NCBI RefSeq assembly: GCF_001761485.1 | Contig: NC_090773.1 | Coordinates: 2,604,001-2,668,000, forward strand | Reading direction: 5' to 3' | Origin: Yarrowia lipolytica | Lineage: Eukaryota > Ascomycota > Dipodascomycetes > Dipodascales | Length of the DNA: 64,000 nucleotides | Part shown: in pieces, positions 53,664-63,088 of the stretch | How the letters are laid out: each line of letters starts with the position of its first letter | Position numbering within the stretch: position 1 is the stretch's first letter | Position numbers and translations under genes: made by a program | The notes under the pieces: model-generated | What the model saw: only the letters and a program-made list of their open reading frames with translations | What the model was told of the DNA's origin: nothing | Database searches by the model: none

Positions 53664-55319
53664 TTATGACAGGTTTGCGGCCATCTCCTGCACGGTCAGA
53701 GGCACAAAGTTGTCGAGATCCACGCCCAGCGCCTCCCGGGCATGGGCCGGCACCAGCTTCTGGTTGAGCTCCGGCGCAATCGACAACTCGTGTCGTGTGA
53801 AGTTAAACAGAGCGGGCAGTTGACGCACCGCATTGTTGGGGTTTCGAGAGTCAGGCAGCACCGTCTCGGGGTCCCGCAGCTCGTCAAAGTAAGGGTGGAC
53901 GAGCGCCTCGATGGCAGACAGTCGCTGTCCGGGGCTGTACTCGAGCAGTGGGGTGATGAGCTCGATGGCGTCGGGTGGGCCTCGCTTGAACACCCGCGAA
54001 AAGGGATGGGGCTTTATCTGGGGGAACCGGTGCTCCATGTAGTTGGGGTTCATGGTTCGAATCTGCTCGCGCGAGGGGGTGCCCAGCACCTTGATGATCT
54101 CCACCAGCTGGTCAATGCCGGACTCACCGGGAAAGAGGGGCTGGCCCAGCATGAGCTCGGCCATGACGCAGCCGCCAGACCACACATCAATCTTGGTGGT
54201 GTAGTTCTGGGCGCCGAATATCAGCTCGGGGGCTCGGTAGTACCGTGAGCAGATGTACGACACGTTGGGCTCACCGGGAACGAGAATCTTGGCCGAACCA
54301 AAATCGCACAGCTTGAGAATGCCCGTAGCGGGGTCCAGCAGCAGGTTTTGGGGCTTAATGTCTCGGTGGCAGATGCCCAGGCTGTGGATGTAGGCCAGCG
54401 ATCGGAACAGCTGGTAGGTGTACAGCTTGACCTCAATGTTGGGCATGGAGAGCCGGGCCTTGGAGAAGTGTCGCAGTGCCCGGTACACGGTTTCGGGCAC
54501 GTACTCCAGCACCAGGTTGAGGTAGACGTCGTCCTTCTCAGCGTTGGAGTGGAAGAAGGCCTTGAGCTCCACAATGTTGGGGTGCGACACCTGTCGCATG
54601 ATTTCCAGTTCTCGGTTCTGTGTTAGTATTACTGTTGTGTGGAGATGTGTGCAGACATGTGTCTGATTGCGTGTCTTCCGGAATGGGTGGGATGGAAACA
54701 GCGTGTCATACCGTCAACAGTGATCAAGTTCAAATGGGCAGCACGAGTGGAGTACATCATTCCTCCGGCTGTCACCCGTTGTGGTCAATGACGCTGTCGA
54801 TACCAGCAGATGCTGTCCTGTCTCCATCACACTTCATCTCTGTCGACTTGTGGTGGAACACGCCATGTGTGGTGCGAGTGCAACAACGACCCAACGAATC
54901 GCAATCATCCATGGCATACATCCATCGCCTTTAATCCTTCTTGACGCGCACCATACACAAGACAGTCTGGTGGTAAATCAGAGTCGGCATCATTCCATCA
55001 TTCAATCAATCGCGTAGCAGACTTCCATTCGGCCCGTCATTGTCCGCTCCGACGACGGTCAGTCGCCTCCCACTGCCAGTCATTCCTGCCAACAGTCACG
55101 CCGTTGGTCCCTGCTGCCATTCGTTCCTTCCTTACTCACCTTGAACCTCTTGTCCAGCAGAACCCGCTTGATGGCCGCGTCCTCGTTGCTGGGCAGCAGC
55201 TTGGTCTGGAACACGACTCCAAACGAGCCGGATCCCACGACCTTGCACTGGGTATAGGTTAATTGGCGCTGTTCGCCGGTTTTTCCGTCTCGCACGGACT
55301 CGGTCACGATTTCGGACAT
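53664..55319 (-). CDS. Glycogen synthase kinase 3 family protein kinase, two exons
   Basis: Exon 1 is 55140-55319 (60 codons) and exon 2 is 53664-54617; the 522-nt intron starts GTGAGTA and ends TACTAACACAG. The 377-residue kinase has the glycine loop GSGSFGVV (29-36), the ATP lysine K51 (AIKRV), the catalytic H-R-D at 144-146 ([11 protein letters not shown]), D-F-G at 165-167 and the GSK-3 activation-loop tyrosine Y181 within [19 protein letters not shown] plus E-L-I-F-G-A is diagnostic for GSK-3. Yeast homologues (Rim11, Mck1, Mrk1) act in meiosis, stress and calcium responses; which one this matches cannot be told. It lacks the usual long N-terminal extension of animal GSK-3. Confidence 0.94.
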
Positions 55320-56964
55320 GATGTGGTGTTGTGGATTCCGTCGCGGAAAGTCAAGATGTTGTTGTTGCGGTCTGTCAAAAGAGTTCCTAAAGAGCGTCAC
55401 AGAGGGGGTCTGAGCGTCCTCTACTTGTCGGTGATGCACGGGGGTCGGGTGGTCGTCGCACGGTGCGTCGTTTTCAGATGGATGGGGTCGTCAGTGGCAG
55501 GTGTTGAGTTGTGCGCAAGTGTGTGGGAGGTGTGGTGTGGGGTTTCTAAGATTGTGCAGAAATGGTCAGTGGTGCGACATGTGTTGGGGAGTAGTTTTTG
55601 GAGTGTAGGGTAAGGGCGAGGACAAGGGCCACCAGGCGGCTTGGGCGATGGTGGGGGGTGGAGCGCGAACGTCGGGGGCTTGCGCGGCGTGGGCAGATGA
55701 GACCCGTGGGTCACGTGAACCAAACACGGTTATATATATATATATATATTTTTATATACTCGAAGGCTCCACCTTCCACGCGCTTGTATATTGTTGTCAC
55801 CATGACGATGCCTAAAGGTGGATACTTAGTTTTTGCTTGGATTTGCCCTTTGCTTTGCTTGGGCCCGATGTTTCTTTCCTGTCGACTCGGAAAAAAAAAA
55901 AGGCAAAAAAAAGGGCACCTTTGGACAACCCGTCTTTGTCATTAGGGTTGTGGGGAAGGGGCCACGAGGCCTGTTGAAACTTTGGTTGCCAACAACCACA
56001 CTGCGTGGAGTCTTGTATCGACGTCGGAGAGGCGATATGGGGCTTATTCACGGGTTTCGACCGGGGTTTCTCCTTGCAAGAACCCTACCGACCCATGTTT
56101 TGGCGGCTCTCTCTTCGCTGACGGTTGCCGCGGCGTGTTCGCTCGGAGTGTTCGCTCATAGTATGTACATAGTCCGTGCCACATCTGCAGGCAGACGTAT
56201 GACTGGGTTAGGACACGATGTGTTGTTCGAGATCAGTACAGGTACAGTATGTACAGTACTTCAAGTTGCACACGAGAGGCCGTGGTCTTTATCACACATG
56301 AGAGGGCTTGTTTTTAATAAAACATGAGAGGGTGTTTTTTGTTTGTTAGTTTTTTTTTATTTTTTTTATTTTTTTTACTGTTGTTGTTTTGTTTTTCCGC
56401 GATTTTTCGTTATTTTTTGTTAGGAGCATTTTGTAGATGGGCTTCGAGAGCGCAATTGAGAGCAACTTGATTTGGTACTTAAACAACGCCCATTCTTCGT
56501 CGTAACCCTTCCTCCTTAACATTGCACAAGTACAGTACATCATCGTACTATACTCGTACGAGAGTCGCTCTTCATCTTCATTGCCCTCTTCATCTCGCTC
56601 ACCTGCCAAGTCAGCTGCAAAGGTTGTAACCTTGATTGGGTCATGGGACGGACCCGTCTTAGAGTTGGTGTGGCGCATCAGATTAAGAGTATTAACAACA
56701 GACAGGTGGTTGATGTCCTCATGTTTTATGGCAACCAACACTGCGCACTCAACACACGGCCATTGCGCGTCTCGTTCATCCGATCACCGTACAGGACCTG
56801 CCAGATGGACAGGGTGGAGAGTGTGGTCGACTGTACATACCCAACCCCAACTTATCCAGCGTCTATCTTATCTAACCTTAGACCCACACCCCAACATAGC
56901 CCGTCTAATTGGACAGGAACTCCAACGCTAAGCCGCCACTAGACACCTCCATACAGTATCCGAC
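55320..56964. other. 1.6 kb divergent spacer GSK-3 / PFK26-like
   Basis: GTCACGTGA lies at about 55710, an (TA)n tract at 55731-55748, and T-rich runs at 56350-56378. No supported gene. Confidence 0.55.
55731..55748. repeat. (TA)n tract
   Basis: Nine TA dinucleotides followed by TTTTTATATA, 410 bp upstream of the GSK-3 gene. Confidence 0.8.
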
Positions 56965-58743
56965 ATGAGCGCCGTTTCCAGCGACGAGGAAAGCGTCTTT
57001 GTGCGCGCCCCCATCCTCGGACCCCAGACCCACAAGCAGCGCAAGCGATCTTCTGTTCACATGGACGCCATTCATGAGCCCCTCGACCCCACCCAGATTT
57101 CCCCGGCCCAGCTCTATCTGACTGAAAGTGGCCACCTGTTCCACGCAGGCAAGGTGGCCATTGTGCTGGTGGGCTTGCCCGCCCGAGGTAAGACCCATCT
57201 GGCCGTGTCGCTGACCCGATACCTGCGATGGCTGGGAGTCAAGACCCACGCCTTCCACCTGGGAGACTACCGACGAGCCCAGTTCCCCGATCACGAGACC
57301 CAGACCGGCAAGGCCGACGCCGAGTCGCTGCCGTCCGACTACTTTGATCTCAACCCGTCAGAAAAAACCAAAAAGCTGCGGTCCCAGATCGTCGACGCCT
57401 GTCTGGCCGACATGGACGTTTTCTTCGACAAACACAATGGACAGGTGGCCATCTACGACGCAGTCAACCCAACATACCAGATCCGGCAGGACCTAGTCGA
57501 TAAGCTGACTACTCGATCCGAGCGCCAGGTGCTGTTTGTCGAATCGTACTGCACAGACGACTCTCTGGTGGCTCGAAACATTCGAGGAGTCAAAATCTCG
57601 TCTCCCGACTACCAGGGATGGTCCTACGAGGAGGCCGTCAAGCACTATCTCAAGCGAATCGAGCTCAGAATCCCCTACTACCAGTCCATGAACCGAGAAA
57701 AGGAGGCCCATCTGTCCTACGTCAAGCTCATCAACGTGTCGGAAAAGATGATTCTCAACAACACGGCGCATCTGGGATATCTGGTCAACCGGATCGTCTT
57801 TTTCCTCATGAACGCGCGAATCAAGACTGGGAACGTCTACTTTGCCCGTGCTGGGGAGCCTGTGGTGGACCCCAAAAACTACAAGATGGCCATGGACCTG
57901 CCCTTGTCGGAAGAGGGCAAGCAATACGCCGAAACTTTGTGCCAGATTGTTCTCAACCACATTAGCGACTACAAACTGCACCAGCAACAGAAGGAGGAGT
58001 CTGCCGCCAACGACCCTGACTCCCGGCGTATCGGACAGGACATTGACGCTAAACTGGCCACCCAGCCAAACCCTCACAGAAACACCGCCACCACGTCTCG
58101 CCATGGCTCGCGACGAGGCTCGAAGCACGGCTCACGAGCAGCCTCGGGAACCACCTCGCCCGCTTTTGCATCATCGTCTTCTGTCGTGTCCATGAACAAC
58201 CTGCTGTCCGACTCCCCCACGGGCTCCACCACCAGCAGCACCAGCAAGATGTTAGTCCCGTCGGCCGTGTCAACCTCAAAGATGACCAACCTGGTTGTCT
58301 GGACGTCTGTGCGGGCTCGAACCGTCGAGACAGCCGCCCCTTTTTCTTCCAGAGGGATCCCCTTCTTGGAGAGAGGCCAGCTGACCCAGCTCAATCCCGG
58401 AGTGTGCGAGAATATGACCGAGGAGGAAATCAAGGAGAAGTACCCCGAGGAGTGGGACAAGCACCAGAAGGATCCCTACCATCACCGGTTCCCTCGATCC
58501 GAGTCGTACCACGATCTGGCTGTGCGTCTGGAGCCTCTGATTCTCGAGATGGAGCGAATCCCCGGCGATATTGTCATTGTGGCCCACGAGTCCGTGCTGC
58601 GGGTTTTGTACGGTTACCTCATGGCGTGCACGGTGCAGGACATTCCCACGCTGTCGTTCCCCCGGAACGAAATTGTGTGTATCATCCCCAACGCCTACCA
58701 CAACCAAGTAGAACGGATCCCTGTTCCCGGTGTGGAGGCCTAA
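56965..58743 (+). CDS. PFK26: 6-phosphofructo-2-kinase (Pfk26/Pfk27 type) with degenerate phosphatase half
   Basis: The 592-residue protein makes fructose 2,6-bisphosphate, the activator of phosphofructokinase 1 and inhibitor of fructose-1,6-bisphosphatase. The kinase half (about 60-285) has Walker A GLPARGKT (70-77) and F-H-L-G-D-Y-R-R. The phosphoglycerate-mutase-like half starts at YFARAGEP, where the catalytic R-H-G of active bisphosphatases reads R-A-G (Ala296). The acid/base Glu of the family aligns with Gln475 in LTQLNPGVC. An Arg/Ser/Thr-rich insertion of about 100 residues (340-440) splits this half. The last His (VIVAHESVLR) is kept. So it is probably a kinase with little or no phosphatase activity, as known for yeast Pfk26. 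Single exon. Confidence 0.92.
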   Translation: MSAVSSDEESVFVRAPILGPQTHKQRKRSSVHMDAIHEPLDPTQISPAQLYLTESGHLFHAGKVAIVLVGLPARGKTHLAVSLTRYLRWLGVKTHAFHLGDYRRAQFPDHETQTGKADAESLPSDYFDLNPSEKTKKLRSQIVDACLADMDVFFDKHNGQVAIYDAVNPTYQIRQDLVDKLTTRSERQVLFVESYCTDDSLVARNIRGVKISSPDYQGWSYEEAVKHYLKRIELRIPYYQSMNREKEAHLSYVKLINVSEKMILNNTAHLGYLVNRIVFFLMNARIKTGNVYFARAGEPVVDPKNYKMAMDLPLSEEGKQYAETLCQIVLNHISDYKLHQQQKEESAANDPDSRRIGQDIDAKLATQPNPHRNTATTSRHGSRRGSKHGSRAASGTTSPAFASSSSVVSMNNLLSDSPTGSTTSSTSKMLVPSAVSTSKMTNLVVWTSVRARTVETAAPFSSRGIPFLERGQLTQLNPGVCENMTEEEIKEKYPEEWDKHQKDPYHHRFPRSESYHDLAVRLEPLILEMERIPGDIVIVAHESVLRVLYGYLMACTVQDIPTLSFPRNEIVCIIPNAYHNQVERIPVPGVEA

Positions 58744-59284
58744 GTGTATTATAGCATAGAGAGAGGATTTATTGAGGAAGGATTTGTTAGCAATTGTTAT
58801 GAAGGAGAGTTGGAAGGGATATGGATATGGAAATGGCAAAAAATAGCAAAAAAAATGGATAAAAGGTGAAACATGACAGCTGTAGAGTCGAATCAGGGAA
58901 TAGGTGAGATCCGGGAAATGGTGATGTAAAGATAAAAGGCATGATTCCCAGTTTACACCCGTTCTGGATGGTCTATTGTGGTGAGGTGTAGTTGTATTAT
59001 ATCACCTTCATCACTCTGTTTCCATGTGTCACCCTCTTCAACAAGAAGTTCAACAATATGTCAAGTAACTTGTTGTCGCAGTTGAGGTTAAACAAAAAAG
59101 CCAACTAATATTCGTTCTCTCAAGTAATATCCACCGACAGGTCCATTTCGCTGGACCAGAGTGTACGCGTTTTACACGGTCTACCAACGCTCAATGTCAA
59201 TCTAACAGATCAATTATAGCTACAATCAAACAAACAAGTGACGTCTTTTCAGCAGACTTTCCTCCTTCCATCGCCCACACAAGT
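58744..59284. other. Convergent spacer PFK26-like / CAX4
   Basis: 540 bp containing both 3' ends. No gene seen. Confidence 0.6.
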
Positions 59285-59935
59285 TCACTCCACCTTGATG
59301 AGTCTGGCCTTCATGCGTTTGTCACGCCAGCGCAGGAACTCGTCCTTGACAAAGCTGCCAGAGTCGCCAGATGTGTCCTTGACGTAGAAGGCCCGCAGAA
59401 TGGGCAGATCAACAATCAGGTCGACGAGACCTAGGTCGCGGATGAGAGAGACAAACAGAAAGTAGGCCAGGCCCAAAACACAACCCAACGCCACTCCAGC
59501 CAACACCTGGGCCGGGGTGTGATAGTAAAGATGCACGCGCGAGTATGACACCACCAGCGTCATGGCCACCAGCCCCACGCTTCGCGCCACCCGCTTCACT
59601 GGCGAGTACAATTGGCGCATTCGAAAAAACATCCACAAACACAGATATGTGGCCAGAAACGCCACAAACTGCGCGTGGGCCGAGGGCATGCCGTAGCCTG
59701 GCCCGTAGCGCGGTCTATCCTGCTTGATGGCCCGTTTCAGGATGTTGTTGGCCACTTCACAAGCCACCTGGCCACCCAACAGCATCAGCGTCTCCATTTC
59801 GCGTCGCGAAAAGATGAGCGTGGCGTAGACAATGAGAATGATCTGAGGAATCAGCGACGCAAAGGCACATACCATCGCCAGCGCGTCGCTATCGTCGTAG
59901 TATACCTCGAACAGCTCCAGGCTCCGTATCGCCAT
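59285..59935 (-). CDS. CAX4: Dolichyl diphosphate phosphatase (Cax4/Cwh8)
   Basis: The 216-residue PAP2-superfamily membrane enzyme removes a phosphate from dolichyl diphosphate released in N-glycosylation, in the ER. The three phosphatase motifs are visible: KRAIKQDRP (67-75), PSAH (83-86) and SRVHLYYHTPAQVLAG (about 132-147) with catalytic histidines 86 and 139. Four or so hydrophobic spans flank them. Length and motif spacing match yeast Cax4. Start at 59933-59935, single exon. Confidence 0.92.
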   Translation of the reverse strand: MAIRSLELFEVYYDDSDALAMVCAFASLIPQIILIVYATLIFSRREMETLMLLGGQVACEVANNILKRAIKQDRPRYGPGYGMPSAHAQFVAFLATYLCLWMFFRMRQLYSPVKRVARSVGLVAMTLVVSYSRVHLYYHTPAQVLAGVALGCVLGLAYFLFVSLIRDLGLVDLIVDLPILRAFYVKDTSGDSGSFVKDEFLRWRDKRMKARLIKVE

Positions 59936-61115
59936 TCTTAGTCTGTTTTTTTCAAAGTGCTATGTTCAGATGCAGGGTCGAAACTTAGAGCCCATGATGG
60001 GCCCTTGCCCTGGGCCGAGGATGGCAGCTTGATGACTGACAACGGGGAACTGAGCGGGGAATCAACCGATTTGCTGACTGTGAGCAAATGCGTGTTGGTG
60101 ACACACTGCTGACTAATAATTGCCACCCATATTTCCGATATACTGTATATATTACATGTTCTGTTTCTTGCTGTCTATCTACAGTGTGGGTGGTCGTACT
60201 CATACAGTACAAGTACGGCTCCACTCGCGGCCCACCAGTAAAAGATCATGTTAGTCATGGTTCAAATGGCCTGGCTAGAACCTCCTGGCGCAGGAAAGAT
60301 ACCGGAAAAAGCTGATCAAAATGATCACAAGAGTGGCCAGAGTATGGGTTTCGAAATTTGTGTCTTTTTGTTCACTATTGGTGGTGTTGAAAAGTGCTGT
60401 TTGGCTCCAACATGTCCCCCGGCTGTTGTATTATCGCACACATGCTTCTTTATAGCCTGACCGAAAGCGAGCGAAATGGAGGTGATTTTTTGGGGGGTAA
60501 GGGGAGGGAAATAATGCCTGAAAGGCAATTGATGGTCCTAATAGCTCCAAAAACTCCAATGACCATCTACTACCTCATCTCTAGCCAACAATGAGCTCGT
60601 TCTACTGTACTTCGTTGTACCGGCAGGTGCATGACGCCGCATACATCATGTGTGGCACGGAAACCAGATCCGGTGGATTGCGAGTAAACAGTTGTATAAG
60701 TAGAAGTGTGATTCACCTGAAAAGCTGACAATTGGCATTGTGTCACGTCTCTCTGTTGTCTTGAGATACGAATACAGGTACAAGTGCTGTCTGAATATTC
60801 CCATTCAGCTCGATTCGTGGTCCAAAATCACCAGAAGGGGGCTACATACTGTACTTGTAGAGTGAAGATATCCCCAACCCAAGTTCTGCACCGATGACCC
60901 CTGATTGATATCTCTTTTCAGTGATCTTCTCCGTCGGTACTTGTACTTGTACAAGTTCAATGTCGTTATGACGTCTCCTTGTACATTCTAACCCGAATGA
61001 CCATATCGTTTTCACACCAACCCATGTTCTCACTGAGAACCATTCCAATACACATACAAGTACAGTACTTGTCCTATAATGTCATCCAATTAACTCCGGC
61101 CTGTACTTGTAACGT
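59936..61115. other. 1.2 kb spacer rich in TACTTGTA/TACAAGTA words
   Basis: No gene supported. Between 60190 and 61110 the word TACTTGTA, TACAAGTA or GTACAGTA occurs at least seven times, the highest density in the window. Confidence 0.6.
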
Positions 61116-62639
61116 CTACTTTTCGTCTCCGTCCACGGATGTGTCGTCTGTATGGCCCTCCGAATCACCGGTATCCAGTTCAGAAGTCTCAGACTCCTCC
61201 TCTGCAGCCTCCTTGTTGGGCTCTTCCACCCATCTGGCAGGAGCAGCAGCCTTGAGCTCGTCGATATCTTGTCTGCCAAACACGGGGAAGTCTCTTCCTC
61301 CCTTCTTTTGGGCCTTGACACCTCCTCCAAGCTCGGTCAGAGCATCAAAGAAGTCCTGAACAGCTTCTAGGGAGCTCAAAGAGTGGTAAGACCGAGTCGA
61401 ACCACGCTCTTCAAACCTTCGTTTGTTCCAAAGCTGCTGTTCATCAACTGACGGTAGCTCAATCTGGCCCGAAATGTACCGTGCCACCCAAACCGCCTGG
61501 TACTCGAAAGCCCGGAACGAAACCGCGTCAACAGGGACTCCCACAAAGGCCAGAGAGGGATCGGGGGTGTAAAAAGTGTGGAGATAAACGTCTGGAAGAA
61601 AGACTCCATCTGTCAAGTCAGGAACTTGGTCTCGAAGAAAAGGATACGAGTACTGGTAGCCTGTACAGTAGATGACGACATCAGGAGAAAAGGACTGTCC
61701 ATCAGCAGTCTCGACATTGAAACCGCCGTCTTTGCACACGTAAGACACAACTTCTCCCGCTCGAACAACCTTGTCCTGGTTGACAAAAGACTTTTTAAAG
61801 ATGGGTCCTTTGGTAGCTCGTACACTCTGGATCGTCTGATGCGCAATGGGTGCCAGTAGCGACACGAGATCTGCTCCTGAAGCCCGGGAGCCCACTATCA
61901 CGACAGTTTTGTCCTTGAACAGATCCAAGTTTGACTCCCGAAAGTGCTTGGAGTGGACAATTCGGTTGGGGTAGAGTCGGTAGGCCAATTGAATGCCCGG
62001 CACGTCCGGGATGAAAGGAACATGGTAGTGGCCAGTTGCAACAACCAAATGATCGTACTTGGTCTGGGCCCAGACATCCTCCGTGGCAGATCGGGTCCGA
62101 GTAGTCAAGGTCCATTTTCCATCTTTGGTCTTGGAAGCCTTCTCAACTGTGGTTGAGAACTTGACCACATCAATGTTGGGCTGGAAATACTGCTCAATGT
62201 ACCGTTGGATCGTCGAGTGGTGCACAAATCGGGTCTGCAGAGGATACGTGTAGACTCCATTTTCTTTCCAGTCCCACTTTGGTTTGTCCGAGTAGGTCAT
62301 GACTCGTTCAGGCACGTTTGTCGACAGAGACTCGAAGGTGGGAGTGGGCTCGTATCGGTGGGGGTTTTCAAACGTCTGCCGGTTGTATTCTCCCGGGGAA
62401 GTGTTGATGGATTCTCCAGGCTCAATTCCTTCGAAATCCGGAGTGTTGGACACCAGATCAGACTGTTCTCCTGTTCTTCCGGGCACCACTGTCAGCGGGC
62501 CAGGATCAGAGTCGTACACCCATACTCCTCCCAGAATGTCTCGTCGTTCAAACACGGTCGTTTCGATGCCTTGTTTGCGGAGCGTATCCACGGTAATTGC
62601 TCCCGAGGCTCCTCCTCCAATGACAGCTGCTGTTACCAT
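61116..62639 (-). CDS. Flavin-containing monooxygenase-like protein
   Basis: The 507-residue flavoprotein begins MVTAAVIGGGASG, the N-terminal FAD-binding Rossmann motif (GGGASG 8-13). V-A-T-G-H-Y-H-V-P-F lies in the middle, a second dinucleotide motif in VVIVGSRASGADL has the first two glycines spaced G-S-R-A-S-G, and H-S-K-H-F-R resembles the FMO F-x-G-x3-H region. A Y-C-T-G-Y segment follows (VVIYCTGYQYSYPF). Such enzymes oxidise nitrogen or sulfur with NADPH and O2. The ATG at 62637-62639 is chosen; a longer non-ATG extension upstream is Ser/Thr/Pro-rich and unlikely. The tail is acidic. The substrate is unknown. It is divergent from a TauD-like dioxygenase gene. Confidence 0.87.
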   Translation of the reverse strand: MVTAAVIGGGASGAITVDTLRKQGIETTVFERRDILGGVWVYDSDPGPLTVVPGRTGEQSDLVSNTPDFEGIEPGESINTSPGEYNRQTFENPHRYEPTPTFESLSTNVPERVMTYSDKPKWDWKENGVYTYPLQTRFVHHSTIQRYIEQYFQPNIDVVKFSTTVEKASKTKDGKWTLTTRTRSATEDVWAQTKYDHLVVATGHYHVPFIPDVPGIQLAYRLYPNRIVHSKHFRESNLDLFKDKTVVIVGSRASGADLVSLLAPIAHQTIQSVRATKGPIFKKSFVNQDKVVRAGEVVSYVCKDGGFNVETADGQSFSPDVVIYCTGYQYSYPFLRDQVPDLTDGVFLPDVYLHTFYTPDPSLAFVGVPVDAVSFRAFEYQAVWVARYISGQIELPSVDEQQLWNKRRFEERGSTRSYHSLSSLEAVQDFFDALTELGGGVKAQKKGGRDFPVFGRQDIDELKAAAPARWVEEPNKEAAEEESETSELDTGDSEGHTDDTSVDGDEK

Positions 62640-63088
62640 GATCTTGTCCGAGGTGGTGGTGGTGGTGGGGATTGGTGACAAGTTGGTACTCGACGGAGGA
62701 GGGAACCACCCAGCCAATGCTTATCTCCACGCATCTCCTCGTCTCTCCACACTGTGTCACATTTGTCATCAGCCACAATCATCCCATTATCCATTTCTAA
62801 CAGGGTTGAAGCCACATTGCCCTGGGTGTGTGGCTTGGAGGTTGTTTGAGCCGTGGACTAGTGCACCCCAGACTGCTTGCATTTGGCGTCATGCATTATC
62901 GCACTATCTCGCAGCCACAAACCTTGGCAAGCCACACCTCAGACCAGAGTGAGAGTTGCGACAAAGCGGCAAAGAGGGGATGCGGAATGTTATCTCATGT
63001 ATAAAGAGTTGGTTTTGTCGCAGGAAGCAGCGCAAAATCATCTGTCTTCAATTGATCTCGCTCTCTCTCTCTCTCTCTCTCCCCAACA
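62640..63088. other. Divergent promoter FMO / TauD-like
   Basis: 450 bp separate the two start codons. A (CT)n tract at 63058-63081 ends eight bases before the TauD-like ATG, so it probably lies in its leader. Confidence 0.6.
63058..63081. repeat. (CT)n tract in dioxygenase leader
   Basis: About eleven CT dinucleotides directly before CCCCAACA and the ATG. Confidence 0.88.
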
